The notes beneath the pieces are model-generated. The model was given only the letters and a program-made list of their open reading frames with translations, did not search any database and had not been told where the DNA came from. This document shows positions 8,401-16,000 of a stretch of DNA of 36,799 nt, piece after piece. Each line of letters begins with the position of its first letter. Position 1 is the stretch's first letter. Source of the DNA: JAQVSH01 sp964349835 (GTDB lineage: Bacteria > Bacteroidota > Bacteroidia > Bacteroidales > UBA4181); NCBI GenBank assembly GCA_964349835.1, contig CAYGID010000012.1:1-36799 (forward strand), given 5' to 3'. The position numbers were made by a program, and so were the translations under genes.

Positions 8401-8946
8401 CTACAATTGTGGTGTCCAACGAATTTCTTCGACCTGCAAAATCAAGGCTAATTTTCTGGAAAGCATAAAAAAATAGTCCGACAAGCGGTTCAGAAACGGG
8501 AGTACCAAGGGATGAACCTGATGGCCAGCCATCAGCCCTACCACCGAACGTTCGGCCCTCCGGCATACGGTTCGGGCCACATGACTGGCAGAAACGGCCG
8601 GATGCCCGCATGGGAACAAAAACTGTTGCAACGGGGGCAATTCAGCCTCAAAGGAGTCTATTCGGGCCTCAAGGAACAAGATATCCTCCTCCCTGATTTG
8701 TGGCAATTTTTTGAATGTTCCCTCTTCGGCGGCCAGCAACGCAGCACACACCATCAACCGCTCCATAATTGTGCACAAATCCTTTTTTAACGACTCATCA
8801 ACGATTGCATCGTACAAGACGCCGGTTGTAGCCGATAACTCATCTACATTCCCGTAGGCCTCCAGCCGGGGATGCGATTTTTCGACCCGGATTCCGCCCA
8901 CAAGCGATGTGGAACCCTTGTCTCCTCCTTTGGTATAAACTTTCAT
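8401..8946 (-). CDS. cobO: PduO-type ATP:cob(I)alamin adenosyltransferase
   Basis: From the ATG at 8946 the product is 181 residues, normal for PduO-type adenosyltransferases. These move the adenosyl group of ATP to cob(I)alamin, making coenzyme B12. Diagnostic motifs are all visible: N-terminal MKVYTKGGDKGSTSLVGG (ATP binding), RLEAYGNVDELSATTG, VARTVCRRAER, and LNRLSDYFFMLSRK. The frame remains open 35 codons upstream to 9051, but the added sequence is not family-like, so the shorter start is preferred. It follows the ABC ATPase gene by 111 bases on the same strand. I see no cobalamin riboswitch upstream and no other B12 gene in the window. It probably serves a B12 enzyme encoded elsewhere, such as methylmalonyl-CoA mutase. 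Confidence 0.93.
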   Translation of the reverse strand: MKVYTKGGDKGSTSLVGGIRVEKSHPRLEAYGNVDELSATTGVLYDAIVDESLKKDLCTIMERLMVCAALLAAEEGTFKKLPQIREEDILFLEARIDSFEAELPPLQQFLFPCGHPAVSASHVARTVCRRAERSVVGLMAGHQVHPLVLPFLNRLSDYFFMLSRKLALILQVEEIRWTPQL

Positions 8947-9057
8947 ATTGCTATCATCTGTTTTTTCGGTGGAACTACAGAACATGATGTTGCTAAAGAA
9001 TAACCCTTGTGCTTCAAGTAACAAAGAGCAAACCGTTCGGTTCATTGACACCAGCGT

Positions 9058-9762
9058 TTAAAAATCGGTTCTGATAGTGGGATTTCTGGTATCCGATTCA
9101 ACCTTCCCGTCGCGAAGCCGCACAATACGGTGAGCATAGCGGGCAATATCCTCTTCGTGAGTAACCAGCACAATGGTATTGCCCTTACTATGGATTTCAC
9201 GCAATAGAGCCATCACCTCAATAGAGGTTTTAGAGTCAAGGTTTCCTGTGGGTTCGTCGGCCAGAATCAGCGAAGGGTTTCCTACCAGCGCCCGGGCAAC
9301 CGCAACGCGCTGCCGCTGACCTCCCGACAACTCATTAGGTTTATGGTGCGACCTGTCGGTGAGCCCCACATGGGCAAGAGCCCTTTCGGCCCTTTCCACC
9401 CTATCGGCCTTCGATACCCCGGCATAAATGAGCGGCAAGGTGACGTTATCGAGTGCCGAATAGCGGGGAAGCAGGTTAAAGGTCTGAAACACGAAACCAA
9501 TCTCCTTATTGCGGATCTCTGCCAGACTGTCGTCGTCCATAGTGCTAACATCCTTTCCGTTAAGCACATAACTTCCCGAGGTAGGCGTATCGAGACACCC
9601 GATGATATTCATCAGCGTTGATTTTCCCGAACCCGAGGGTCCCATAATGGCCACATACTCATTTTTATTGATCTCCAGATTCACCGATTGCAACGCAAGA
9701 ACATCGATGGTTCCTATGCGATAATTTTTTACCAGGTTTTTCAGGCTGATTAGCGCTTCCAT
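9058..9762 (-). CDS. ABC transporter ATP-binding protein, MacB/LolD-like
   Basis: This is a 234-residue ATPase with every ABC motif: Walker A GPSGSGKST near residue 41, Q-loop with VFQTFNLLPRYSALDNV, signature LSGGQRQRVAVARAL, Walker B LILADEPTGNLDS, and H-loop VLVTHEEDIARYAHRIV. The N-terminus (LKNLVKNYRIGTIDVLALQ) and short length place it with the MacB/LolD/FtsE group, which power MacB-type permeases or lipoprotein release. No permease gene adjoins it: the upstream neighbour is a radical SAM gene 78 bases away and the downstream one is the adenosyltransferase. Its membrane partner must be encoded elsewhere. A weak promoter-like pair (TTTG at 9833-9830, TAAAATTG at 9812-9805) precedes it on the minus strand. 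Confidence 0.93.
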   Translation of the reverse strand: MEALISLKNLVKNYRIGTIDVLALQSVNLEINKNEYVAIMGPSGSGKSTLMNIIGCLDTPTSGSYVLNGKDVSTMDDDSLAEIRNKEIGFVFQTFNLLPRYSALDNVTLPLIYAGVSKADRVERAERALAHVGLTDRSHHKPNELSGGQRQRVAVARALVGNPSLILADEPTGNLDSKTSIEVMALLREIHSKGNTIVLVTHEEDIARYAHRIVRLRDGKVESDTRNPTIRTDF

Positions 9763-9840
9763 AAGTATAATTCAAATAAGGGATGGCAAGTTAACGAAAA
9801 ACAACAATTTTAGAACAGAAACCGAAAGCCAAACCAAAGG

Positions 9841-10758
9841 CTAGCCGGCAAATGGGTTCTCCTCTTTGAAGGAGGGAAGATAACAGCTGTGGCTGGAGCA
9901 ATCCTGAAAAAAACCTTTATAAAAGCCCTCCTCAACAAAGAAGCTCTTTGCCGTTTCGTATTCCTCCCGGGTCAAGACACGATCTAATGAGCTAAAGGGC
10001 ATCTTGTGCAAAGGAGGATGGTACTGCGACATTAAAGAGAGTGAGAGCGAAGGGGAGATTTCGCGGGCAAGAGTCTGCAGCACACCCCTGCTGTTGTCAA
10101 GAAATCCCGGCAACACCAGATGGCGTACCAGCAAACCCGAACAGGCCATCTCCTCCTCGTCGCACAGCAGAAGAGAGCCCTTTTGGCGGTACATTTCACG
10201 AATGGCTTCCAAAGCCACCAGGGGGTAGTCGGCCCTGCCCGAGCAAACCCGTGCAAGTTCGGCATCGCTATACTTAAAGTCGGGCAGCCAAATATCGATG
10301 TAGGGAGCAAGCATCTGCAGAGAAGTCACCGAATCGTAGCCGTTACTGTTATAGATGGTAACCGGATGGATTCCCTCGCGGCGAAGCTGATCCACAATCT
10401 CTATGACCTGTGTCACGCAATGCGAAGGAGAGACAAATCCCAAACGGTTCTTTGTTAAAGGCAAAAGCGACTTAATCTTTTCGACCACCGCTCCGATATC
10501 GGCGAATGGCGACCTGGAGGCGGTGTGATTATTGCTGATCTCTTCGTTTTGACAAAAGATGCATTGCAAATTACAGTGATAGAAAAAGAGATTGCATACG
10601 CCTGCTTCGCCCCCGATTACAGGCTCTTCGCCCTTATGGATACAGACCGATGCCACGGAAACGGCGTCGGAAGGGGCGCAGAAACCCGAACGGGGCGTCG
10701 AATGGTCGGCTCCGCAGCGTCGGGGACATAGGTAACAAAGTGATGGCGAAAAAGGCAT
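9841..10758 (-). CDS. PflX-like (COG1313-type) radical SAM protein
   Basis: From the ATG at 10758 the product is 305 residues. The N-terminus is cysteine-rich (CYLCPRRCG and later GFC), as in PflX-like proteins. The radical SAM cluster motif Cx3Cx2C is CNLQCIFC, followed by QNEEIS. Other landmarks are GFVSPSHCVTQVIEIV, the DIWLPDFKYSD segment and MSQYHPPLHK near the C-terminus, all resembling the COG1313 family annotated as pyruvate-formate-lyase-activase-like. The actual substrate is unknown. The reading frame is open to 10824, but the added 22 residues lie across a strong hairpin and do not resemble the family. A TATTTTTG box ends 3 bases before the chosen ATG, hinting at a leaderless message. 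Confidence 0.88.
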   Translation of the reverse strand: MPFSPSLCYLCPRRCGADHSTPRSGFCAPSDAVSVASVCIHKGEEPVIGGEAGVCNLFFYHCNLQCIFCQNEEISNNHTASRSPFADIGAVVEKIKSLLPLTKNRLGFVSPSHCVTQVIEIVDQLRREGIHPVTIYNSNGYDSVTSLQMLAPYIDIWLPDFKYSDAELARVCSGRADYPLVALEAIREMYRQKGSLLLCDEEEMACSGLLVRHLVLPGFLDNSRGVLQTLAREISPSLSLSLMSQYHPPLHKMPFSSLDRVLTREEYETAKSFFVEEGFYKGFFQDCSSHSCYLPSFKEENPFAG

Positions 10759-10761
10759 ACA

Positions 10762-10769
10762 CAAAAATA
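10762..10769 (-). promoter_or_regulatory. Candidate -7 box immediately before the PflX-like gene
   Basis: On the minus strand this reads TATTTTTG, an exact TAnnTTTG match, ending 3 bases before the ATG at 10758. If used, transcription would begin at or near the start codon. No matching -33 TTTG is seen. Confidence 0.35.
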
Positions 10770-10785
10770 CAAAATGGCGAAATGT

Positions 10786-10817
10786 AAAGGGGGATGCATC
10801 CCTGCAACCCCCTTTTT
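10786..10817. terminator. Strong terminator-like hairpin with no gene reading into it
   Basis: Eight bases AAAGGGGG (10786-10793) pair with CCCCCTTT (10808-10815). Inside is a second 4-base stem TGCA/TGCA. On the plus strand the stem is followed by TTTTTCTTT; on the minus strand by a weaker T-rich run. It lies between two divergent genes, so it ends neither annotated transcript. It could be an attenuator in a long leader of the PflX-like gene, or the end of a small RNA. Confidence 0.55.
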
Positions 10818-10909
10818 CTTTCAACTTTCTTTACTGCAATTGAAAACCTGAAACTAACCTGATATGCATCTTTCGTTTCTGAGACCAAAATGCACGGCTT
10901 TTCTGAAAA

Positions 10910-10917
10910 CAAAAATA
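10910..10917 (-). promoter_or_regulatory. Candidate -7 box for a minus-strand leader or small RNA
   Basis: The minus strand reads TATTTTTG, an exact TAnnTTTG match. A transcript from here would run about 115 bases to the hairpin at 10786-10817. The -33 region is T-rich but lacks a clean TTTG. Confidence 0.3.
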
Positions 10918-10950
10918 GACCATTCGTTCGAAAAACAGTGATAACCAAAG

Positions 10951-10967
10951 TTAAAGATTGTTAAAGA
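10951..10967 (+). promoter_or_regulatory. Direct repeat TTAAAGA upstream of rprX, possible response-regulator site
   Basis: TTAAAGA occurs at 10951-10957 and again at 10961-10967, a 10-base period. It sits 26 bases before the -7 box TACTTTTG (10993-11000). OmpR/PhoB-class regulators bind tandem direct repeats with about one helical turn spacing, so autoregulation by the rprY product is possible but not shown. Confidence 0.35.
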
Positions 10968-10992
10968 GCGTATTATAATAGGTGCTGAATCG

Positions 10993-11000
10993 TACTTTTG
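10993..11000 (+). promoter_or_regulatory. Candidate -7 box of rprX
   Basis: TACTTTTG is an exact match to TAnnTTTG, 28 bases before the rprX ATG. No TTTG lies 19-22 bases upstream, which would fit an activator-dependent promoter. Confidence 0.5.
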
Positions 11001-11028
11001 CATCAGAAAGATTGCCTAAACCCTTGGA

Positions 11029-12585
11029 ATGAAACGCCAGCTCATCTCACTGCTCATAGTGATAATATCCTTTGCTCTCACTGGCCTGATTTTGGTTCAG
11101 AGCTACTGGATTGGAAACGCCTATGTTATTAAAGAACAACAATTTGAGCACTTGGCCGATGTGGCCATCTCGACAGTTGTCGACAAAATTCAGGAGGATG
11201 AGTTCTTTAACAGGGTGCTTGCCATTATTGACGAAGATCCGAGTATAGAGAGCTTCCCGCTTACCATGCGGAGCCGATTCCGTGAAGACAGCATAAAAAT
11301 CCAGGCCACCATCAGGCAGTTAAATGCCTCACTATCAGGAAATGTGCCCAAAACAGCTTTCTGGCAGAATATTGCTTCGGGGCTTTCGCATTCGGAGGCC
11401 GCCGGGCTGTTTCAATTGGAAAGAGAGCTCGAGAGCGACGCAGAACTGCCCCTGAGAGTTACCCCTTCGCCAAGGAGAGATTGGGCTCTCTTGCGACTGA
11501 TTGCCCGAATTGAACAGTTCGACCAATACCGGTCGAACCGGATTGAAGAGCGACTGAACCGCGACACCCTCGAAAGAACCATCTCAAGAGTCTTTAGGGA
11601 ATCGGGTATCAACCTCCCCTTCCGCTATGCAGTTGTAGGCGAAGAGAGAACCGCGGTCTACAAATCAACCGGATTCGATAAAGATACCCGCCAGAAAATG
11701 TTTTTCAGAAAGCTCTTTCCGCACGACCTCTCGCCCCATAAAGCCTACTATCTGAGCCTCTACTTTCCATCCGAACGGCGATATCTTTTCGAATCGATTG
11801 GATTCATGGCGGTTACCTCTACCATTCTTACCCTGATTATCATCTGCACCTTCTGGGTCACGGTTTATATCATTCTCCGGCAAAAGAAGATGAGCGAGAT
11901 ACGGAATGATTTTGTCAACAACATGACACACGAACTGAAGACCCCCATATCGACCATTTCACTTGCTTCGCAAATGCTGAGCGATAAGGAGATTCCTATT
12001 GCCAACAAAAACCTCGACCATCTGGCTTCCGTGATTGCCGACGAGAGCAAACGGCTCAGCTATCAGGTAGAGAAGGTGCTGCAGATGTCTATTTTCGAAA
12101 AGGGAAAAATGAATCTCCGTCTCAAGGAGATAGACGCAAACGAACTGATTACCATTGTTGTAAGAAATTCAATTATTCAGATCAAGAACAAAAACGGCAC
12201 CATCGTAAAAAACCTGGATGCCGAAGTGGCCACCATTATGGCCGACGAAGTACATTTTACCAATGTCTTGTTTAACCTGCTCGACAACGGCATTAAATAT
12301 AGCAAAGGGAGCCCCGATATCACCATCTCCACATCGAACCGCGACCGAAATCTGGTAATCTCCATTGCCGACAAAGGCATCGGGATTGCCAAAGAACACC
12401 AATTGCGCATTTTCGAACAGTTCTTCAGAGTTCCGACTGGTAATGTACACAACGTTAAGGGGTTTGGCCTTGGCCTGAGCTATGTAAAAAAGATTATCGA
12501 GGCACACAACGGCAAAATTTACCTGGAGAGTGAATTGAATAAAGGGAGTACTTTCTATATCTTTATTCCCATTAAACCGGCATAA
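11029..12585 (+). CDS. rprX: RprX-like membrane sensor histidine kinase
   Basis: The product is 518 residues. A first membrane segment lies at about residues 5-27, and a second (ending FWVTVYIILRQKK) lies at about 262-284, enclosing a periplasmic sensor domain of about 230 residues. The HisKA motif MTHELKTPIS puts the phosphorylated histidine at residue 301. The ATPase domain has the N-box FNLLDNGIKYS, G1 box ADKGIGIA and GFGLGLSYVKKI. Length, layout and the adjacent response regulator match RprX/RprY of Bacteroides fragilis as I recall it. The RprX signal is not known from this sequence. The gene has its own -7 box and the regulator follows 61 bases later. Confidence 0.9.
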   Translation: MKRQLISLLIVIISFALTGLILVQSYWIGNAYVIKEQQFEHLADVAISTVVDKIQEDEFFNRVLAIIDEDPSIESFPLTMRSRFREDSIKIQATIRQLNASLSGNVPKTAFWQNIASGLSHSEAAGLFQLERELESDAELPLRVTPSPRRDWALLRLIARIEQFDQYRSNRIEERLNRDTLERTISRVFRESGINLPFRYAVVGEERTAVYKSTGFDKDTRQKMFFRKLFPHDLSPHKAYYLSLYFPSERRYLFESIGFMAVTSTILTLIIICTFWVTVYIILRQKKMSEIRNDFVNNMTHELKTPISTISLASQMLSDKEIPIANKNLDHLASVIADESKRLSYQVEKVLQMSIFEKGKMNLRLKEIDANELITIVVRNSIIQIKNKNGTIVKNLDAEVATIMADEVHFTNVLFNLLDNGIKYSKGSPDITISTSNRDRNLVISIADKGIGIAKEHQLRIFEQFFRVPTGNVHNVKGFGLGLSYVKKIIEAHNGKIYLESELNKGSTFYIFIPIKPA

Positions 12586-12646
12586 CCCCTCGTTACGAAA
12601 CAAAACGCCACAAATTGCACCACATAACCCCGCTTAACCACCTCTC

Positions 12647-13327
12647 ATGACGAAGATACTTTTAGCTGAAGACGAAGAAAATCTGGGAATGCTGCTTAAG
12701 GAGTACCTGCAGGCAAAAAGCTTCTCTGTAGACCTCTACTCCGATGGAGAAAAGGCCTCCCTGGCTTTTCGCGTAACCCCCTACGATCTTTGCATTCTGG
12801 ATGTAATGATGCCTTACAAAGACGGATTCACGGTGGCCCGCGAAATCAGGCAGGTGAACCAGTCTATTCCCATCATTTTTGTGACTGCCCGTTCCATGAA
12901 GGAGGATGTTATCGAGGGATTCAAGATTGGAGCCGACGACTACATTACAAAACCCTTCAGCATGGAGGAGCTTATCTTCCGCATCGAGGCCATCCTGCGC
13001 CGAACCCGCTCCGAACAGCCCGCTATGCCGTCGAACCAGTTTGTCATTGGCAAATATGTGTTCGATTTTCAAAAGCAGACCTTACAAGACGATGCGGTGA
13101 CACACAAACTCACCACCAAGGAGTCGGAGTTATTGCGGCTCTTGTGCCAAAATGCCAACCATATACTCGAACGGAATTATGCCCTGAAAACTATTTGGGA
13201 AGACGACAACTACTTTAATGCCAGAAGCATGGACGTCTACATTACCAAGCTTCGCAAATACCTCAAAGACGAACCGTCGGTCGAAATCCTAAACGTGCAC
13301 GGGAAGGGTTTTAAGTTGATCCTCTAA
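12647..13327 (+). CDS. rprY: RprY-like OmpR/PhoB-family response regulator
   Basis: The 226-residue protein has an N-terminal receiver (ILLAEDEENLGMLLKEYLQA) with the acceptor aspartate at residue 52 in LCILDVMMP, the switch threonine in FVTARS and the lysine in YITKPFSMEEL. The C-terminal winged-helix domain includes LTTKESELLRLLC and ARSMDVYITKLRKYL. Sequence agreement with Bacteroides RprY is strong throughout, so the symbol is used. It is activated by the kinase encoded just upstream. The stop overlaps the convergent ygiQ-like stop by 4 bases (13324-13327), leaving no room for a terminator between the two genes. Confidence 0.92.
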   Translation: MTKILLAEDEENLGMLLKEYLQAKSFSVDLYSDGEKASLAFRVTPYDLCILDVMMPYKDGFTVAREIRQVNQSIPIIFVTARSMKEDVIEGFKIGADDYITKPFSMEELIFRIEAILRRTRSEQPAMPSNQFVIGKYVFDFQKQTLQDDAVTHKLTTKESELLRLLCQNANHILERNYALKTIWEDDNYFNARSMDVYITKLRKYLKDEPSVEILNVHGKGFKLIL

Positions 13328-15111
13328 CGCAGTCGCGTTTTTCTCGGCTCCACAAATCCTTTACCGCCATCGCGGAAGAAGATCCCCTTTTGCCGAACTT
13401 TTTCTTCGGGCTGCGTTTCGGTAAAAACCGGCTCCATAGTGTATGGATCCAAACCAGTATAGAACATTGCGGAGGCGAGAGTCATTGGGGTGGGGGTAAA
13501 ATCTTGCACCTGCTCGGGGTGAAGACCCAATCCCGACATCTTCGCGGCAAGTGCCTTCATGTCGCTGAGCCGGCAACCGGGCAGACTCGAGATAAAATAG
13601 GGAACCAATTGAAGACGAAGTGATTCCGACTGATTAATACGGTCGAATAGCACCTTGAGTCTTTCGAAAAGGGTAAAAGAGGGCTTTCTGACCCACTTCA
13701 ACACCGCATCGGCAGTGTGCTCCGGGGCCACCTTTAAACGACCCGAAACATGGTGGCGCAACAGGGTAGAAAAATAGTCGGCATGCCGACCCGAGACCGG
13801 GGTTCCGTCGGATTTTAGAAAGAGATCGTACCTGATTCCGCTTCCGACAAACGCTTTTCTGACAGAGGGGTGCGAGCGAACCCTTTCGTACAATCTGAGT
13901 AATGGAGTGGGGTCGGTATCCAGATTTTTGCACACCGAAGGAAAGAGGCAAGAGGGACGCCTGCACTTTTGGCACAACGACATTTGACTCCCCTGCACCC
14001 TGTACATGTTGGCCGAAGGCCCCCCTAAATCGCTGATAATTCCCTTGAAACCGGGCAACTCCGCCAATTTATCAATCTCTCTGAGCACCGATTCGCATGA
14101 ACGACTGGCAACAAATTTTCCCTGATGTGCCGAAAGAGTACAGAAACTACATCCACCAAAACAGCCCCTGTGGAGGTTAATCGAAAACCGAATCATCTCG
14201 TAGGCGGGAATTACCTTATCGCGGTATCTGGGATGGGGCAGTCGGGTGTATGGCAGTTCGTACACCGCATCAAGCTCATTGGCCGTGGGTTGAGCAAAAG
14301 GGGGATTCACCACCACCCCGCCCCCGCTGAAAGGTTCAATCAGATGGGGAGGCGACATCAGGTTCGACGCCTCTTCGATTCGGCGAAAGTTCTCTGCAAA
14401 GGCCCGTTTGTTGGAGCAGCAAGCCTCAAATGAATGGAGCAGAAGCGCCTCTCCGGGCAAAGAAGAGTGATTTTGCATCCATGTGCCCAAACCCTCGCCC
14501 TTGAAAAGGGTTGCTGTTTGTGGGATCCCCTCCAGAGAAGCGCCTTCGGCAATCTGCTTTGCAATGGCTAATATGGCCTGTTCGCCCATACCGTACACCA
14601 AAATGTCGGCCCCCGACACCTGCAGGATAGAGGGCATAACTCTCCCTTCCCAATAGTCGTAGTGCGTGAGCCGTCGTAGCGAAGCCTCAATACCCCCCAA
14701 TACAACAGGGGTTTCGGGGAAGAGTTCCTTCAGAATTCGGGTATACACCGTGGCAGCGCGGTCGGGTCTGAAACCGGCTTTCCCGTCGGCCGTATAGGCA
14801 TCATCACTGCGGAGACGCCGGTTTGCCGTGTAATGATTTACCATACTGTCCATATTGCCTGCACTCACCCCAAAAAAGAGGCGCGGGGCTCCAAACTTTC
14901 GGAAATCCCTCAGGTCGTCCCTCCAATTAGGTTGGGCTACCACAGCCACCCGATATCCGGCATGTTCGAGCACTCTGGCAATGACTGCCGTGCCAAACGA
15001 AGGATGGTCAACGTAGGCGTCGCCCGAAAACAAAACCACATCTACGCTCTCCCAGCCTCGTTGTTGCATCTCTTTAACAGATGTCGGCAGCCAATCGGTG
15101 ATTTTTTTCAT
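13324..15111 (-). CDS. YgiQ-family radical SAM protein
   Basis: From the ATG at 15111 the product is 595 residues, beginning MKKITDWLPTSVKEMQQRGW. It has the N-terminal YgiQ domain (VDVVLFSGDAYVDHPSFG; GGIEASLRRLTHYDYWEG) and a radical SAM cluster motif in HRGCFGGCSFCTLSAHQGK. Downstream are QKCRRPSC and KVAPEHTADAVLK, both typical of the family. The reaction catalysed by YgiQ proteins is unknown. The frame is open 10 codons further to 15141, but that part is not family-like and overlaps the likely -7 box TACCTTTG (15137-15130). The gene is divergent from the Crp/Fnr regulator. Confidence 0.93.
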   Translation of the reverse strand: MKKITDWLPTSVKEMQQRGWESVDVVLFSGDAYVDHPSFGTAVIARVLEHAGYRVAVVAQPNWRDDLRDFRKFGAPRLFFGVSAGNMDSMVNHYTANRRLRSDDAYTADGKAGFRPDRAATVYTRILKELFPETPVVLGGIEASLRRLTHYDYWEGRVMPSILQVSGADILVYGMGEQAILAIAKQIAEGASLEGIPQTATLFKGEGLGTWMQNHSSLPGEALLLHSFEACCSNKRAFAENFRRIEEASNLMSPPHLIEPFSGGGVVVNPPFAQPTANELDAVYELPYTRLPHPRYRDKVIPAYEMIRFSINLHRGCFGGCSFCTLSAHQGKFVASRSCESVLREIDKLAELPGFKGIISDLGGPSANMYRVQGSQMSLCQKCRRPSCLFPSVCKNLDTDPTPLLRLYERVRSHPSVRKAFVGSGIRYDLFLKSDGTPVSGRHADYFSTLLRHHVSGRLKVAPEHTADAVLKWVRKPSFTLFERLKVLFDRINQSESLRLQLVPYFISSLPGCRLSDMKALAAKMSGLGLHPEQVQDFTPTPMTLASAMFYTGLDPYTMEPVFTETQPEEKVRQKGIFFRDGGKGFVEPRKTRLR

Positions 15112-15129
15112 ATAGGCAACATGGAGCGC

Positions 15130-15137
15130 CAAAGGTA
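15130..15137 (-). promoter_or_regulatory. Candidate -7 box of the ygiQ-like gene
   Basis: On the minus strand this reads TACCTTTG, an exact TAnnTTTG match, 18 bases before the ATG. A TTCG sequence (15161-15158) 20 bases upstream is an imperfect -33. Confidence 0.45.
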
Positions 15138-15153
15138 TCAAAATCGCACGTTG

Positions 15154-15187
15154 TTTGCGAAATTATTTATAACTTGCAGTACGTTCG
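15154..15187 (+). promoter_or_regulatory. Candidate promoter of the Crp/Fnr-type gene
   Basis: TTTG at 15154-15157 and TACGTTCG at 15180-15187 (one mismatch to TAnnTTTG) are separated by 22 bases. Transcription would begin near 15194, which supports the ATG at 15210 over an ORF opening at 15174. Confidence 0.35.
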
Positions 15188-15209
15188 CAATCAAAGCACG
15201 AGTGAATTT

Positions 15210-15911
15210 ATGGTTATTGACGACCTCATCAACACTAAGTTATTAAACAATCCCGACTCCATTTTTCATTCCCTTTCGCAACAAGAAAAAGAGTTGTTGC
15301 GCAAAGAGCTGGTGGTTATCCAGCACAAAAAAGGCGACCTTGTGTACCGCGAAGGAGATCGTCCCATTGGATTACTCTGCCTGATGAATGGTAAAATGAA
15401 AATCTTTAAAGAGGGTTTTTGCGGGAGGGAACAGATTATTCGAATGGTTCGTCCACCCGAATTTGCCTGTTACAGGGCAGTTCTTGCCGATGAACACCAC
15501 CAGGCTTCGGCAACGGCACTCGAAGAGTCCACAACCGCCCTAATCCGGAAGGCTACACTCGTAAGCATGATAGAACAGAATCCTGCTCTGGGTCTCACCA
15601 TGATTAAGTCGCTGGCAATAGAGCTGGGCTTTGCCTATTATCGCACGCTGAGTCTTACACAAAAACATATCAGAGGAAGACTGGCCGACTCCCTGCTCTT
15701 TTTGCGCAATACCTACGGGTTTGAGAAAGACGAAAAAACCCTGAAGGTCTATCTCTCTCGCGAAGACATTGCCAACCTGTCGAACATGACTACCTCCAAC
15801 GCCATTCGTACCCTCTCGGCTTTCTCAACCGAAGGCATCATTGCAATAGACGGCCGGAAAATCAAGATTCTGAATATAAACGAAATCGAAAAAATCAGCG
15901 ATATCGGATGA
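15210..15911 (+). CDS. Crp/Fnr-family transcriptional regulator
   Basis: From the ATG at 15210 the protein is 233 residues. The N-terminal half is a cyclic-nucleotide-binding-type beta-barrel (GDLVYREGDRPIGLLCLMNG, then KIFKEGFCGREQIIRMVRP). It lacks the arginine-bearing phosphate cassette of true cAMP receptors, so the ligand is uncertain. The C-terminal half has a Crp-type helix-turn-helix in LSREDIANLSNMTTSNAIRT. No Fnr-like cysteine cluster is visible. It is transcribed away from the ygiQ-like gene through a short shared upstream region, and the downstream gene has its own promoter. Target genes cannot be deduced from this window. Confidence 0.88.
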   Translation: MVIDDLINTKLLNNPDSIFHSLSQQEKELLRKELVVIQHKKGDLVYREGDRPIGLLCLMNGKMKIFKEGFCGREQIIRMVRPPEFACYRAVLADEHHQASATALEESTTALIRKATLVSMIEQNPALGLTMIKSLAIELGFAYYRTLSLTQKHIRGRLADSLLFLRNTYGFEKDEKTLKVYLSREDIANLSNMTTSNAIRTLSAFSTEGIIAIDGRKIKILNINEIEKISDIG

Positions 15912-15933
15912 CCCAAATTTCTTGAGATGAAGA

Positions 15934-15964
15934 TTTGGAATTCGCTGTGGAAAACCTATTTTTG
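15934..15964 (+). promoter_or_regulatory. Promoter of the OmpH/Skp-like gene
   Basis: TTTG at 15934-15937 and TATTTTTG at 15957-15964 are separated by 19 bases. This is an exact fit to the Bacteroidetes -33/-7 promoter. Transcription would begin near 15971, 30 bases before the ATG at 16001. Confidence 0.65.
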
Positions 15965-16000
15965 TGCTCTCATTAACCCTTCTTGCGGAAACAACTACGT

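Noticed and set aside
9031..9042. Near-palindrome AACCGTTCGGTT upstream of the adenosyltransferase gene as an operator
   Set aside because: Only a 5-base arm with a 2-base centre; such sequences are expected by chance and nothing else supports a binding site.
10634..10948. Minus-strand open frame crossing the rprX upstream region
   Set aside because: It is out of frame with the radical SAM gene, spans the strong hairpin and shows no recognisable motif.
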